Below, one piece after another: positions 19,532-31,989 of a stretch of DNA of 57,215 bases (its first letter is position 1; each line of letters begins with the position of its first letter). The stretch covers positions 346,923 to 404,137 of the forward strand of contig JANPYM010000019.1 in NCBI GenBank assembly GCA_025890175.1, read 5' to 3'. A program made the translations under genes and the position numbers. The notes beneath the pieces were generated by a model. It was not told where the DNA came from, searched no databases, and saw nothing but the letters and a program-made list of their open reading frames with translations. Source of the stretch: Ciborinia camelliae (taxonomy: Eukaryota > Ascomycota > Leotiomycetes > Helotiales > Sclerotiniaceae).

Positions 19532-22500
19532 AATTATAAGGTTTATATAATTATATTTTTTTATTAATAATTATATTGAATTCAAATGTAATCTTTTTTT
19601 GATTTTTTTTTATTATTATAAAATAAAAAAAGATAATTATATTTAAAAATAATAATTGGGGCGAATTTAAAAATTCGATTTTTTTGATATTAGTTTTTAT
19701 TAAAATTATTAATATTGTAAAAAATATTAAAAAAAAATTAAATATTTTAAATAATAAAAATTTGTTTAATAATTATAAAAAATATTATAATTATATTTTA
19801 TTAATTTTAAATTTTGATATTAATAATATATATTATTTAATTTTAATACTTTTTGTTTAAGATTTTAATATTATTGATATATAAAAAATATTAAAAGAAA
19901 ACGATAATTTAATATATTTATAATTTATTATAAAAATTAAAAAATAATTTTATTATGTTAAATTTAATTTTAAAATTTAAATATTTTGTTAATTCTTTAA
20001 ATAATTTTATTATTTTTAATAACAAATCTTTTTTAATATTTAAATTATTAATAATAAAAAGGTTTTTTAATAATTTTTAATTAAAATTTTTAAATTGTTT
20101 AAATGGTAGTAAATTAAAATATTTGTTTTTAATTTTAATTTTTTTTTTTAAAATATTATAATTATTTTTGTAATAACAAAAAAATTAATTATAATAGTAA
20201 TAACGAATGTTATTAATAATTGAAAATTATAGTGTAAATATAGTAGGGAAAAATAATGTAATGGATTTTGAGGTTACAATAATTATAATAATTTTAAATA
20301 AAATAATTGAGAAGAAGATGAAAGTGAAAATAATAATAATTTTGGAAATGATATTAATAAAATTGTTAGGAATTAGTATTGTTTTTATTTAAAAATAAAA
20401 TATTATTAAATAAATTGTTATATTTTAATAAAAATATAAAAAATTATTAAAAATAATAAAAAAGAATTTATTAATAAAAAAAATAAAGATGAAGGTAAAA
20501 ATATTAAAATTAATTTTATTAATAATTAATATAATAATATTATTTATTTTAATTTAATTATATATATAATTAATTTAATTAAATAAATATTTGATTTTAA
20601 TATTTTTTAATATTTTATTAAATAAATTGATAATTTGGAATATATTTAATATTAATTAATTTTTAGAAATATAAAGATTATTAATAATTTTTTTGTTAAA
20701 AGTATTATTTTTGAAAAAGTTAAAATCGAAATAATAATATTGTTTGATCTATAATTTGTATTTAAATTTGATTTTATTTAATTTATTTTTATTAATTTAT
20801 TTATAAATTTTAATTATAAAATTATATTTCAAAACAATTTTATGTTATATTGAAAATTCAATTAATTATATTTTGTTATTAAAAGATTAAAAAGTTTATA
20901 TATTTTTTAATAATTTATTTTGATTATATATAATAAGAATATAAATTTGAATAAAATATTTGTAAAATTTATTTATAAATGTTTTAAATATTTAAATTAT
21001 AATTAATTAAATTAATTTAAAAAATATATAATTAATTTTAAGTTTAATAAAAAAATTAAGATTAAGAAATAAAAAATCTATAAATTTTATTTTATAAAAT
21101 AAATAAAAAAATATTTTAATAAATATATTATTGTTTATATATTTATTAAATTTTATTAAATTTATTATAATTTTTTTAGAATATAATTAACTTTTTTTAA
21201 TTAAAAATTAATATTTTATTATTGTTATTAATAATACAATTAAAATTAATTAAATTTGATATATTTTAAATAAAAAGATTACAATTATAATTTCAATACT
21301 ATTGGAATTATTTCAAATAATTAAAAAAAAGTTCGATTCGAAAATTATAATTGTATAAGTTAATAATAGAAAAAAAAAGTTTGATATTTATTTTTAAAAA
21401 AAGTTTAAAAAAATTAATCGATAATTTAAACTTTTTTTTTAAAAAAATATTTAATAAATAATATTATAAAGAAAAAAATATAAAATATTAATACTTGATT
21501 CCGAAGTTTATTGTTTTAAACCAACCTAAAAATCGATTAATAAAAAATCATTACAAAATATATTATTTAATTAATAAATCGATCTCCTATTTGCATATTT
21601 TTGTTCGATAATACTAATTTATTTTTATTTGTAATTATTCTTTTTAAAGTATATTATAATAGATTATCTAACTTTTTAAAACTTTGAGTTTTTGATTATA
21701 AAATATTTATTCAAAATCCATAATATTCAAAAAAACTAATAACCAAATTTCAATCAAGAATATTAAAAAGGGATTATATTTTTATTAAAATAAAAAAATT
21801 ATTAAGATTATAAATATTGATTTTAATAAATATAGTTTTTCGTTTAAAAAAGTTTTGAATAAGAAATGATTTGGTATAGATTTATAAACTTTTATATTTA
21901 ATATAAATAAAAAAAAAGATTTGTTGTTTTAAATAAAAGGGTTTTCAAAAAAAAGAAAAGCAAATAATATTATTTTTTTAATTGTTTTACAAAATAAGAA
22001 ATTTAATTAAAGTTCAATTTTTGCAAAAAAAAATTTGAAAATTTTTTTTAATAATTAAATTGTTTAATAAAATAAAGTTTTAAAAATTAATATTAATAAT
22101 GTTAAAATATTAATTTATATAAAAATATTAATTAAAATAATAAATTTTAAAAATATTATACAAAAAAACGTTTTAATATAAATATTTGTTATTAAATCTG
22201 AATTAAAAAGTTTATAAAAAAATAATATTTTCGAAATTTTTTAATTAATTTCGAAAAAAAAAAACTAATAATTTTCAAATAAAATTTGAAAAACAAATTA
22301 AATCAATTCGAATAAATTGTTAAAAAAAAATACGATTTATAATTAAAAACTATTTTTAATAAAAAAATATTAATTTTAAAAAAATATTTACGAAAATTAG
22401 TAAATATTTTATATTACAAATTATATTTATAAAAACTATTATTAAAAATCTAAAAATTAATAATATAAATATTAATATAATATTTTTAAATAAAAAATTA

Positions 22501-23588
22501 ATTAATATTAAAATTTTAATAAAGATATCTTAATTTTTTAAAAAAGTTTTTTTAAAAATTATAAAAATATTAAAAAAGAATTTAAATGTTTATTTCAAAT
22601 TAAAAAAGTTTTTTTATAAATTAAAATAAATATTTCAAATATAATAATTTATTATTTAAGATTTTTTAAAAGATATTGAATTAATTTTAATATTTATAAA
22701 TTCAAATTTTTTTATTAAAAAATATTTTTTTTTTTGTTATATATTAATAATTTATTATTAATTAATAAATATATAAATATTAATTTTATTAAAAAAAAAA
22801 TTAATATTAAATAAAAATATAAAGATTTTAAATTAATTCAAATATTTTTTGAAATCTAAATTAAAAAAATTAAAAAATATTATATTTTAAAAATTTATAA
22901 TTTAGTTTATATCAAAAAAATATTAAAAAAATTTGAAGTTCATTTTTTTAATATTAAAAAAACTTTTTTGTTTTTTAAAATAATAATTTATAAAATTAAT
23001 TTTAATAATTTATTTTTTAATAATAAAAAAAATCTTTATCTCCAAATAATAAATTTTTATATTTATTTATTAAATATAATTTAATTAAATATTTTTTTTA
23101 TTATAAAACAATTTATAAAAATAATACAATTATTTAAAATACAATATTTTATATTTACAAAATATTTACTTTAATATATTACAAAAACTTTTTTTTTTTG
23201 GGATTTTGTATTTTAATTATTTATAACAACTTTTTTCGAAATATACAGTTTACATTAATTCAATATAAAGTTTAAAATAACATCGAAAATTTATATAAAA
23301 GATTATTATTATATATTATAAAAAAACAATTGTTTAATTATTAATTAAATAAAAATCTATTTTTTAAAATATTATAAAAATAAAAATAATTGTTGTAAAT
23401 AAAAATATTAAAAAACTTATATAAATAAAAAAATTAATCACAAATTTAAAAAAATATATAAAAATAAAATTATTTATTTTAATATTATTTATAAATAATA
23501 AAAATAATATCAATTAAATCAAAAAAAACAAATTTTATAATAAAACTAAATATATAAATATTAAATAACATTATATCAAAAATAATAT

Positions 23589-23737
23589 TGTTGAAGATCA
23601 TATTCACTATAGTATAACTCTACCCCACCTCCTAAAGTAGCTTAGCTTCTTATTGTACAGTACCCTCTACCTACTTTACAGTTCCTGTACATAGCTTTAG
23701 CCTACACACACAATATACACATACTACATGTTCGATA
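23589..23737 (+). mobile_element. Solo COP LTR nested in copy D
   Basis: TGTTGAAGATCATATTCAC to CTACATGTTCGATA, 149 bp, flanked by AATAT on both sides (23584-23588 and 23738-23742). It is almost free of RIP while the host copy is saturated with it. Confidence 0.92.
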
Positions 23738-24038
23738 AATATAATAAACAAAAACAAACTCAAAATATTTTAAATAATTAATACTAATTAAATTACAAAT
23801 ATTTTAATTAAACAATTAACCCTAATCAGTTTTTTTATTTATTATATCAAAATAAATTTAAATATAAAGAAATAATTACATTTAAAAAAAATTTAAATAC
23901 TCTTATATTATAATATAATTATATTATATAATACAAAATGATTAAATTTTATAAAAAAATAAATATTATAATTATAAACTATTATAAAAATTAATAAAAT
24001 CTAAAATATAATTTAATAATTATTAATTATAAAAAAAA

Positions 24039-24194
24039 TATTAAAAATTATATTATTATATCATATTCATTATAATATCATTATAATCTACCCCACCTTC
24101 TAAAATAGCTTAGCTCCTTATTGTACAATACCCTTTACCTACTTTATAGTTTCTATATATAGCTTTAGTCTATACACATACTATATGTTCAATA
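24039..24194 (+). repeat. 3' LTR of COP copy D
   Basis: 156 bp, TATTAAAAATTATATT to ATATGTTCAATA; the ATAAT duplication follows at 24195-24199. Confidence 0.85.
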
Positions 24195-24305
24195 ATAATA
24201 AATATAATATAATAATATAATTTTTAATATTCTTTTTTTAATTTATAATTATCAAATTATATTTTAAATCTTATTAATTTTTATAATAATTTGTAATTAT
24301 AATAT

Positions 24306-24579
24306 TGTGATGAAGTTATAGGGGTACGGGTTATGTGATTAGTATGTGATTTACGATTATGTGTTTAGTGGTGAATGTTTTTTATTTTTATAGTATTAGG
24401 TTTTAGGTATAGTATTTGTTTAGTATTATGTGTTAGGCATTAGTGTCAGTTTAATATAGTTATTTAGGTTTATATAAGGTTCAGTTATTTTGTATCTTTT
24501 TTTAGTATTAGAATTTAGATTTTTATTAATATGAATTTTAGCTTCTAAATCATTAGATTTCTAAGTCATCCTTGTGATA
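24306..24579 (+). mobile_element. Solo LTR-G with one-sided C-to-T change
   Basis: A 274-bp LTR (TGTGATGAAGTTATAGG to CATCCTTGTGATA) with AATAT on both sides (24301-24305 and 24580-24584). It aligns without gaps worth noting to the clean copy at 42688-42961. Dozens of C positions of that copy are T here, while almost all G positions are unchanged (only a few G-to-A by eye). Confidence 0.9.
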
Positions 24580-26031
24580 AATATTTATTTTTTAATAAAA
24601 TTTAATTTTTAAATATAATTATTTTCTTTTAATATTAAAATAAATTTAATATAATAAATAAGAAAGCTATTTACATATATTTATAAACCAACAATTATTT
24701 ATTATTATTATCATTATTATTATTAATTCCAAAAAACAAATGCAAATATAATATTAAATAAATATTATTAATTATTATTATTAATTTCAAAGAATAAATG
24801 CAAATGCAATATAAAATAAATATTATTATTATTAATATTATTATCATTAAATTTATTATTATTATCATTAATTAAAAATAAATAAATGCAAATGCAATAT
24901 TAAATAAATATTATCATTATTATTATTAATTTAAAAAAACAAATGCAAATGCAATATTAAAAGTTTTATTAAAATTGATTAATTATATTAAAAATAATAA
25001 ATTTCTATTAATTATTGATTTTATCTTGATCTTATTTATTTTTATTTAAATTTATTTTGAACTTTTTGCTTTGCAATTCGAATTTAGAATCAAATAAATA
25101 ATTTCTTTTTTTAAACAAAAGAAATTAAAAATATTTAAATATATTTTCGAAATATTCTTTTTTAATAAATTCGAATTATAATATAATAATTATATTATTT
25201 TTAATATTTTTATAAAATTTATAAATATTTAAATAAATTAATATAATTAATTCTAAAAAGCTATATTTATAAATTATTATACTATTCAAAGAATTTAATT
25301 TTATATATTAATAAAACGAAATATTTTATAAAATAAGTAATTTAATTGAATTTGGTAAAAATGTTGTTTTTTAATAAAGAAATTCAAAAATTACAAACCC
25401 TAAGTAAATTATAATTTTTAAGATTCTAAGGAATAAAATTATTAGGAATTATTTTGTTTAAATATTTACACTTTATTATTTTCCCAACAAACTTTAAGCT
25501 AAAATAAAATGTAATCATAAAATCCAATAACAGTATAAATCTTTTATATAATAAAATTAATAATAATAAAAGAAAAAAAAAATATAAATATTGTATTTAA
25601 TTTGGATAATAAAAATACAAAAAATAATTAAAATAACCTTTCATTTAAATATATAAAACAAATAAAATAAAATATTTTATTTATATTATTATATATTATA
25701 TATTAAATCAAATTAATATAAATTAATAATAAAAATAAAAATATATTAAAAAACTTTAAAATACTTATCAAATCTAATAACTTATTTCAAACCTTTAAAA
25801 TTTTAAAAACCAAAAAAAAAATTAAAAAAAAAATAATATTAATAATATAAATTTAAAAACAATAAAACCAATTTATAAATTATAATTTCATAAAAAAATA
25901 ATATTTCAAAATATTAATATTTTAAACAAACAATTTCATAAAATCATAAATATATAAAAAAAAAAGATTTTAACAAATAAAATATCAAAAAAAAATTATT
26001 AATCCTTAAAAAGCTAAAGAAATATATTATA
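24580..26031 (+). repeat. Element X, copy 2, and AT-rich DNA
   Basis: At about 24725-24960 four or five ATGCAAATGCAAT units are spaced by ATTATT runs. 24945-25400 is the inverted partner of 8800-9290. From 25400 to 26031 the DNA is AT-rich with no gene or known repeat. Confidence 0.6.
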
Positions 26032-26148
26032 TTATTTATTAAGAGGATGACTCCATCACAGGATTAAGGCGGGCAGCGGAAATGGTGGAAAGGTTGTAGA
26101 TTAGAAGCTATACAGCGATCTACGATTATATGATAAATAATATAAAAT

Positions 26149-26322
26149 TATTGAACATGCAGTATGTGTATTGTGTGTGTAGACTAAAGCTATGTACAGG
26201 AACTGTAAAGTAGATAGAGGGTACTGTACAATAGAGGAAGCTAAGCTACTTTAGGTAGTGGGGTAGACCTCGGTCATCCATACTACTATAGTGAATATGG
26301 TATAGTGATATGATCTTCAACA
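26149..26322 (-). mobile_element. Solo COP LTR nested in the LTR of element H
   Basis: Plus-strand ends TATTGAACATGCAG and GATCTTCAACA, 174 bp, with AAAAT on both sides (26144-26148 and 26323-26327). Removing it restores an LTR-H copy of 177 bp, equal to the other end. Confidence 0.93.
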
Positions 26323-28811
26323 AAAATAACTACACTAAACTAAATTAGGCTAGGCTAATACGAACGTAATACCTAACTTTATTATTTCAATATTTTCTTA
26401 AAGGTAATATGAAGTGTAAGTGCTAACTAACTAATAAATTAAAAATAGCTAATGAATTAAAACAATTTTTTTAAAATGTGTATTTCAATTTTATATAATG
26501 TATATAATATTTGGATTGAAACCTGAAAACACAATTTCCAAATATAATGTAGAATATATGTAACAATTTTTTACTAGTTTTTGTTTAGTATTATAATGTT
26601 CTTTTTTTTTTAAAACATAATTTTTATATATTCAGACTTGAACTTAAAACGTAATTTCCAAATACAATATAAATACAATTTTCAAATATAATGCAAAATA
26701 TATGATTTTCTATTAATTTTTGTTTAGTATTACAACGTCGTTTTTTTTTTATTGGTTATCTTCTATTAATTGTTTTCTTCTACTAGATAATTAGCCCTCC
26801 CAATCCTTTTATTTTTTTATTAATTGTTTTTTATTAGTTGTTTTTTATTAATCGTCTCCTACTAGTTATTTTTTATTAATCGTTTTCTACTAATCGTTTT
26901 TTTTTATTAAATAATTGATTCTTTTGGCTTTTCTATTTTCTTTTTTTTTCTAAATCTTTTATTGTAATCGGCCCTTCCGGTTTTCCCACTTTAAATCCCC
27001 ATTTTATTTTGGGTCCTTTACCCCTATTTCCTTTTACAGTGGCAGCATTTTTAGAACGAAAATTCAAATACAGCGAAGTGAAAAAAATCAAACCATTATA
27101 TTTAAAAAATGAATTGAAAAATTATGGTGCGAAAAATAATATTAAAAAAGAAAAAAAAAATAATTCAAATCTAATTGAAATATATAAAATATATAGTGAA
27201 ACCATCGAAATTATTAATTACTCTTTTAGGTAGATAATAGCTTTTTCGAAAAAATTGAAATGTATTTAATACTCTCCTAAATTTAAAATCTTATAAATTG
27301 AAGAATTTATTAACATTTAAAAGTTAAATAATGAATATATTATAACAGAAAAATTAAAATATAATTTTTCTTTAATATAATATATTTTTTAGTATAGGAT
27401 CGAAATATTTTTTTAAGTAAAATAAAAATGTTTTTTTAAGCGAAATGTTTTAAATAAAATGTTGAAAATAAATAAAAAATACTAAACGTAATATATCGAA
27501 TGCAGTATATAGTATGTAATATAATGATGGTAACGTATTGCAAATAATATTTTTTAAAAAAAAAAACAAAGGTGTTAATCGAATTCGAAGTTAAAGTTAA
27601 AGAAATAGGTAATATTATTGAATTGTATAGTAGTACAATAGTTTGTTGAATAATAATACAATGGCTTTTTTAAATAAAGGGTTTTATTAAATTAAAGAAT
27701 GTATATAAGACAAATTATATAATTCGAAGTTAAATAATTATAAATTTATATTTATTATCTATCTTTTTTCTTATATTATATAATCAAATGAAATACTTTG
27801 TATATATAGTTTGTAGGTAATCATAAACTTATATATATATATCGAATTATGCAAGTACGTGTATATTAGTTTTAAGGTAATTGGGAATTAAAAAGAAATA
27901 TAGAAATATCGAAATTTTGAAAGTAAGATCTTATCGATAAGACATTTGGATCAATATAAATTTGTATAATTTTAAAAATGAGAATTAATCGATAAAATTA
28001 AAATATTGAATCGAATTTGTATACTAAATACATCGTTAATCTTGATTCGCATATTAAATATCGATTTTAATTATAATATTTAACGTTTCAATAAAAACAA
28101 ATTTTGAAAATGAAATATATCAAAATTTGAAGGTAATATTCCAATATAGCGAAATCGAAATTCGAAAGATATTCCGATAAAGCAAAATTTGAAAGTGAAA
28201 TATATTGAAAATATGAAGTTTGATATTTCGATAAAAACAAATTTTGAGTATCGAATTTTAGTATTTTGATAAGAAGTGATTAATATTTCGAGAGTATTGT
28301 ATTGTTGTAAAAAATGTATTTAATATAAAAAAGATATTTAATATAAAAAAGGTATTCGATGTTAAATAATTTATATAATTTTGTAAATAATTATAAATTA
28401 TATATTAGTTTTAAGATGATTACAAATTAAAAACGAAATTAATATCAAAATATAGTATTGTAAAATAAAAAAATGTGTTCAATAAAAAAATAAAAAATAA
28501 ATAAAAAAATTTGATTAGAATAATAGCTCTTTATTAATCACCTTTGTTTCCCAGCGGATAGTCCATTTTCCCTCGAAATAGCTTTTTTTAAAAAAATGTT
28601 TCTTTTATATAACCCAACAATTTGATACTGTATTTCATTAGCCTCCGCAAATAAATTTCGCAAATAGAACATCTCCCCAACTTATATTTTAATATAAACA
28701 ATCGTAAACACTCTTTTGCTTACACCTAATATCTGGTTTTATTGAATAGTTTACAATTATTTTACGACTGTTGATTTAATCGGAATATTTATATTTATCC
28801 CAAAGACTAAC

Positions 28812-28825
28812 CCAGGTTTATAACC
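28812..28825 (-). promoter_or_regulatory. Primer binding site of element H (half-tRNA type)
   Basis: Minus strand GGTTATAAACCTGG, directly after the LTR. Initiator tRNA-Met has CAGGGCTCATAACCCTG in its anticodon arm, whose complement contains GGTTATGAGCCCTG. The copia group is known to prime from a cleaved initiator tRNA at this place. The tRNA match is recalled, not computed. Confidence 0.55.
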
Positions 28826-29002
28826 TATTAAGAGGATAACTTTATTACAAAATTAAGGCGGGCAATGAAAATGGTGAAAAGGTTGTAGATTAGAAGCTAT
28901 ACAGCGATCTACGATTATATGGTAGGTGATGTGGGGTAGCTACGCTAAGCTAAACTAGGCTAGGCTAGTACGAACGTGGTACCTGACTTTACTATTTCAA
29001 CA

Positions 29003-29595
29003 TTATTTGTATATTAAAAAATAAAGATTGAAAAATTAATAATTAAACAATTATAAAATATATAAAAATAAAATCTAATATAATGAATAAATTAAAATTA
29101 TATAATTATCAACAATATATAATCAAATTTAATTATAAAAAAAATTATAAATCAATATAATATATCTTTTTAAACCTAATAACAATAAATATAATATTTA
29201 AAAATATATAAACAAAAATTTGAAAAAAATTAAAAAATTAAAAATTAATAATAACAAAAATTATATAAAAATTTATTTTTAAATAAATAAAAAATTAATC
29301 AAACAAAATCCATAAATTTAATATATTTGAAAAATTAATATAAACATTTAAAAAATATTATAAAAAATATTAATTCCCAATAATTTTCCAATTTTTTAAT
29401 TTAATAATAAAATAAAATAAAATATTTTTAATAAAAAAACAATTTTTTAAATATATTTTAATTTATTATTTATTTTTATATTTTGAATTAAATTAATTTA
29501 AAATAGATATTATAATTAAGATTTTAGTAATAATAAAATTAATTTAATTTTTTAATTAAATTTGTGATTCATAATTTTCAAAATATATTTAAATA
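29003..29595. other. AT-rich gene-free DNA
   Basis: No gene, repeat end or tRNA recognised; base composition as in RIP-mutated transposon DNA. Confidence 0.5.
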
Positions 29596-29782
29596 TGTCA
29601 TGCACGTCACTTAGGGCATGTGGAATAGCTTTAGGATCTGTAATCTGATAAAAGAACTATGCTGAAGAGGAAAGGATCCTCTTGGAAAGAATACTATCTA
29701 ATATAGACGTAGATCATGTGACCACCATGATCACATGATCAATCACGTGACTGTCATACTAGGCAGGGGCCTTGGCGTGACA
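29596..29782. mobile_element. Solo LTR, family LTR-A (copy 2)
   Basis: 187 bp, TGTCATGCACGTCACTTAGG to CTTGGCGTGACA, with AAATA on both sides (29591-29595 and 29783-29787). It shares the run TCTGATAAAAGAACTATGCT and most of its length with copy 1 at 1539-1726. Confidence 0.92.
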
Positions 29783-31989
29783 AAATATATTTTTTAAATA
29801 TTTATAACGGTTTATATAAAAAAGTATAATTTTGCAAATTTAATATTATCGATTTTCTAATATACAATATATTATTATTTAACAAATAAAAATTATAAAT
29901 ATCAATTAATTTTAATAATAATTTCAACAATATTAATATTAATAATAAAAGTTTTTTCAATTAAAATATTATTATATACCAAATATTATTATTTGCTATA
30001 TTATTAATTATAAACAATACTATAATTATATTACTATATTGAAATATTATTTATTAAAGTTTTAATATTTTTATATTTATTTTATAATTAATTAATTCTT
30101 TAATATAAAATTGATTTAAATAATATATTCTATAATTAAAAATTGATATTATAAAACAAATTAAACAATAATAAAAGTAACAATAAAAACAATAAAAAAA
30201 AGAAAAGCGTAATGTTTTATTTTGTTATATTTATTTTATTTTATATATATTTCAATTATAATACAAATAATATATTTATTTATTTTAATATTAATATATA
30301 TATACCAAATAATCATCATATATTAATTATTTAATCTTTATAATATTCTTATATTTATAATTCTTTATCTTTATTTATTATCAAGTTTATTTTTATTATT
30401 ATTTTGTTTTATTTAGTATTAATAATAAATAAACGATATATATTTTATTATTAAACCTTATTATAATTAATAATCAATTAGTTTTTCAAATTTTTTTTTA
30501 TTCAATTATAATATATAATTATTTTATTTAATAATTTCTTTTGTATAAATATATTGATAAATATATTGAAATTATATAATCTATAAAGGATAAGGTTATA
30601 AATAATAAATAAATCGAAAAATTTATAATACAACTCAAAATCAATATTAATAATTTAAAAACTTTTTTTTAAATATTAATTAATTTATATATAATATTAT
30701 ATTTTTTAAAAAATATATATATTTATTTTTTATTTTTTATAATTATTATTAATAAATTTATTAATAATTATAAAATTGTAATAATTTATATTAATTTACA
30801 TTAATTTATATTAATTTAATTATTTAATAAATTATTATATAATTATAAACTGTTTATTTTGTTTGCTTTTTTCTTTTTATATATTTTTCAAAATATTTAT
30901 TAATACTTTTTTTAATATTTAATATTAAATATTATTTGTATTATATAAATAATAAAAATATATATTTATATTTCAAATTATATAATTAAATAAAAAAAGT
31001 ATTAAAAAACAATTATTAATAATTTGAATTTTAAAAAAAAAAAAATATTATTTAAATTAATAAATAATTTAAACATTGTTTAATAATAAAAAAAGATATT
31101 ATAAAAAATTGAATGAATTAAAATAAAAAAAAACAAAAAAAAATAAAAAAAATAAAAAATAAAAAATTTAAATATTGATTAACAAATAAATTTATTATTT
31201 AAAAAATTATATATTTTACAAAACTAAATTTATTTATTAATATTGATATTATTTTGAATATTACAAAAAAATATGTTATTAATATTTTCTTCGAAAACAA
31301 TTTTAAAGATTCTTATAAATAGCTTTAAAATTTTAAAAAAAAATATAAAATAAAAAGAATTATTTTTAAAAATATTTTCAAAAAAATTAAAAAAAGAAAA
31401 TTATTTTTACAATAAACTTTAATATTGAATTAATTTTAATAATCGAATATATATCAAATATTAATTTATTTTAAACAAAATATAAAATATAAAATATTAG
31501 TTTTTTAAATTTACAATATTTATTAATAAAACTTTTATTAAAAATAATAAATTATTTAATATTTTATAAATTGTTTTTTTAAAATATATTAAAAATCAAA
31601 TTTTAAAAATAAAATTAATAAATATATAATTATATTATATATATATACAAATAAAAAAAATTAAATTAAAACTTTTATTATTTTTTTAAAATCTTTTAAT
31701 AAAATAATATATATAAAAATTAAAAAAGAAAAACTAATTATTTTAATAATATATATTTTATTTTTAATAATATTAAATATATTATTAAAAAAATAATTAT
31801 AAAATAAATAATTAAAATTTTTATATATCGGAAATATTTTAAAAATATAAACTTTAATAAATTAATTTTTATAATAATAAATAATTTTTTTGTTTATTTT
31901 AATTATAACAATATTTTTACAAAAACAATAAATAAATGAAAATTTATTTGTTTTATTATTTTTAAATATTTTATTAAATATTTATAATT
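29783..31989. other. AT-rich gene-free DNA, 2.2 kb
   Basis: Almost only A and T, stops in all frames, no recognisable gene. Probably a RIP-saturated element with no clear partner in the window. Confidence 0.5.

Larger units (their letters stand above)
19376..24194 (+). mobile_element. COP copia-like retrotransposon, copy D: full length, RIP-inactivated
   Basis: Complete element of 4819 bp (about 4665 bp without the nested solo LTR at 23589-23737). Both LTRs are 156 bp (19376-19531 and 24039-24194). ATAAT is duplicated outside both ends (19371-19375 and 24195-24199). The 5' LTR reads TGTTGAAGATCATATCAC and the 3' LTR TATTAAAAATTATATTAT at the same positions, so the 3' LTR has been changed further by RIP. 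After the 5' LTR comes AATTATAAGG, which is GGTTATAAGG with two G-to-A changes, matching the half-tRNA priming box of TRIM1. The strand is inferred from this site. The body must once have encoded Gag-Pol, but no frame longer than 62 codons is left, so no domain can be assigned. Assignment to Ty1/copia rests on the priming site only. Confidence 0.85.
26037..29002 (-). mobile_element. Non-autonomous LTR element H, 2.97 kb, complete
   Basis: Two LTRs of 177 bp (26037-26392 after removing a nested 174-bp COP LTR plus its 5-bp duplication; and 28826-29002) share AGATTAGAAGCTATACAGCG, GGCTAGGCTAGTACGAACGT and the end TATTTCAACA. TTATT is duplicated outside both ends (26032-26036 and 29003-29007). 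On the minus strand the bases right after the LTR are GGTTATAAACCTGG (28812-28825), the same half-tRNA priming box as in TRIM1, so the element is read on the minus strand. The 2.4-kb interior is only moderately AT-rich yet holds no long frame on that strand. It contains degenerate repeats (TTCGAAATTCGAAAG-like, 28080-28270). It resembles a large non-autonomous derivative (LARD) mobilised by a copia element. Confidence 0.82.

Noticed and set aside
27009..27233. 74-codon frame inside element H as a gene
   Set aside because: It has a TTG start, lies on the strand opposite to the element's inferred transcript, and is lysine/asparagine-rich as expected from AT-rich DNA.
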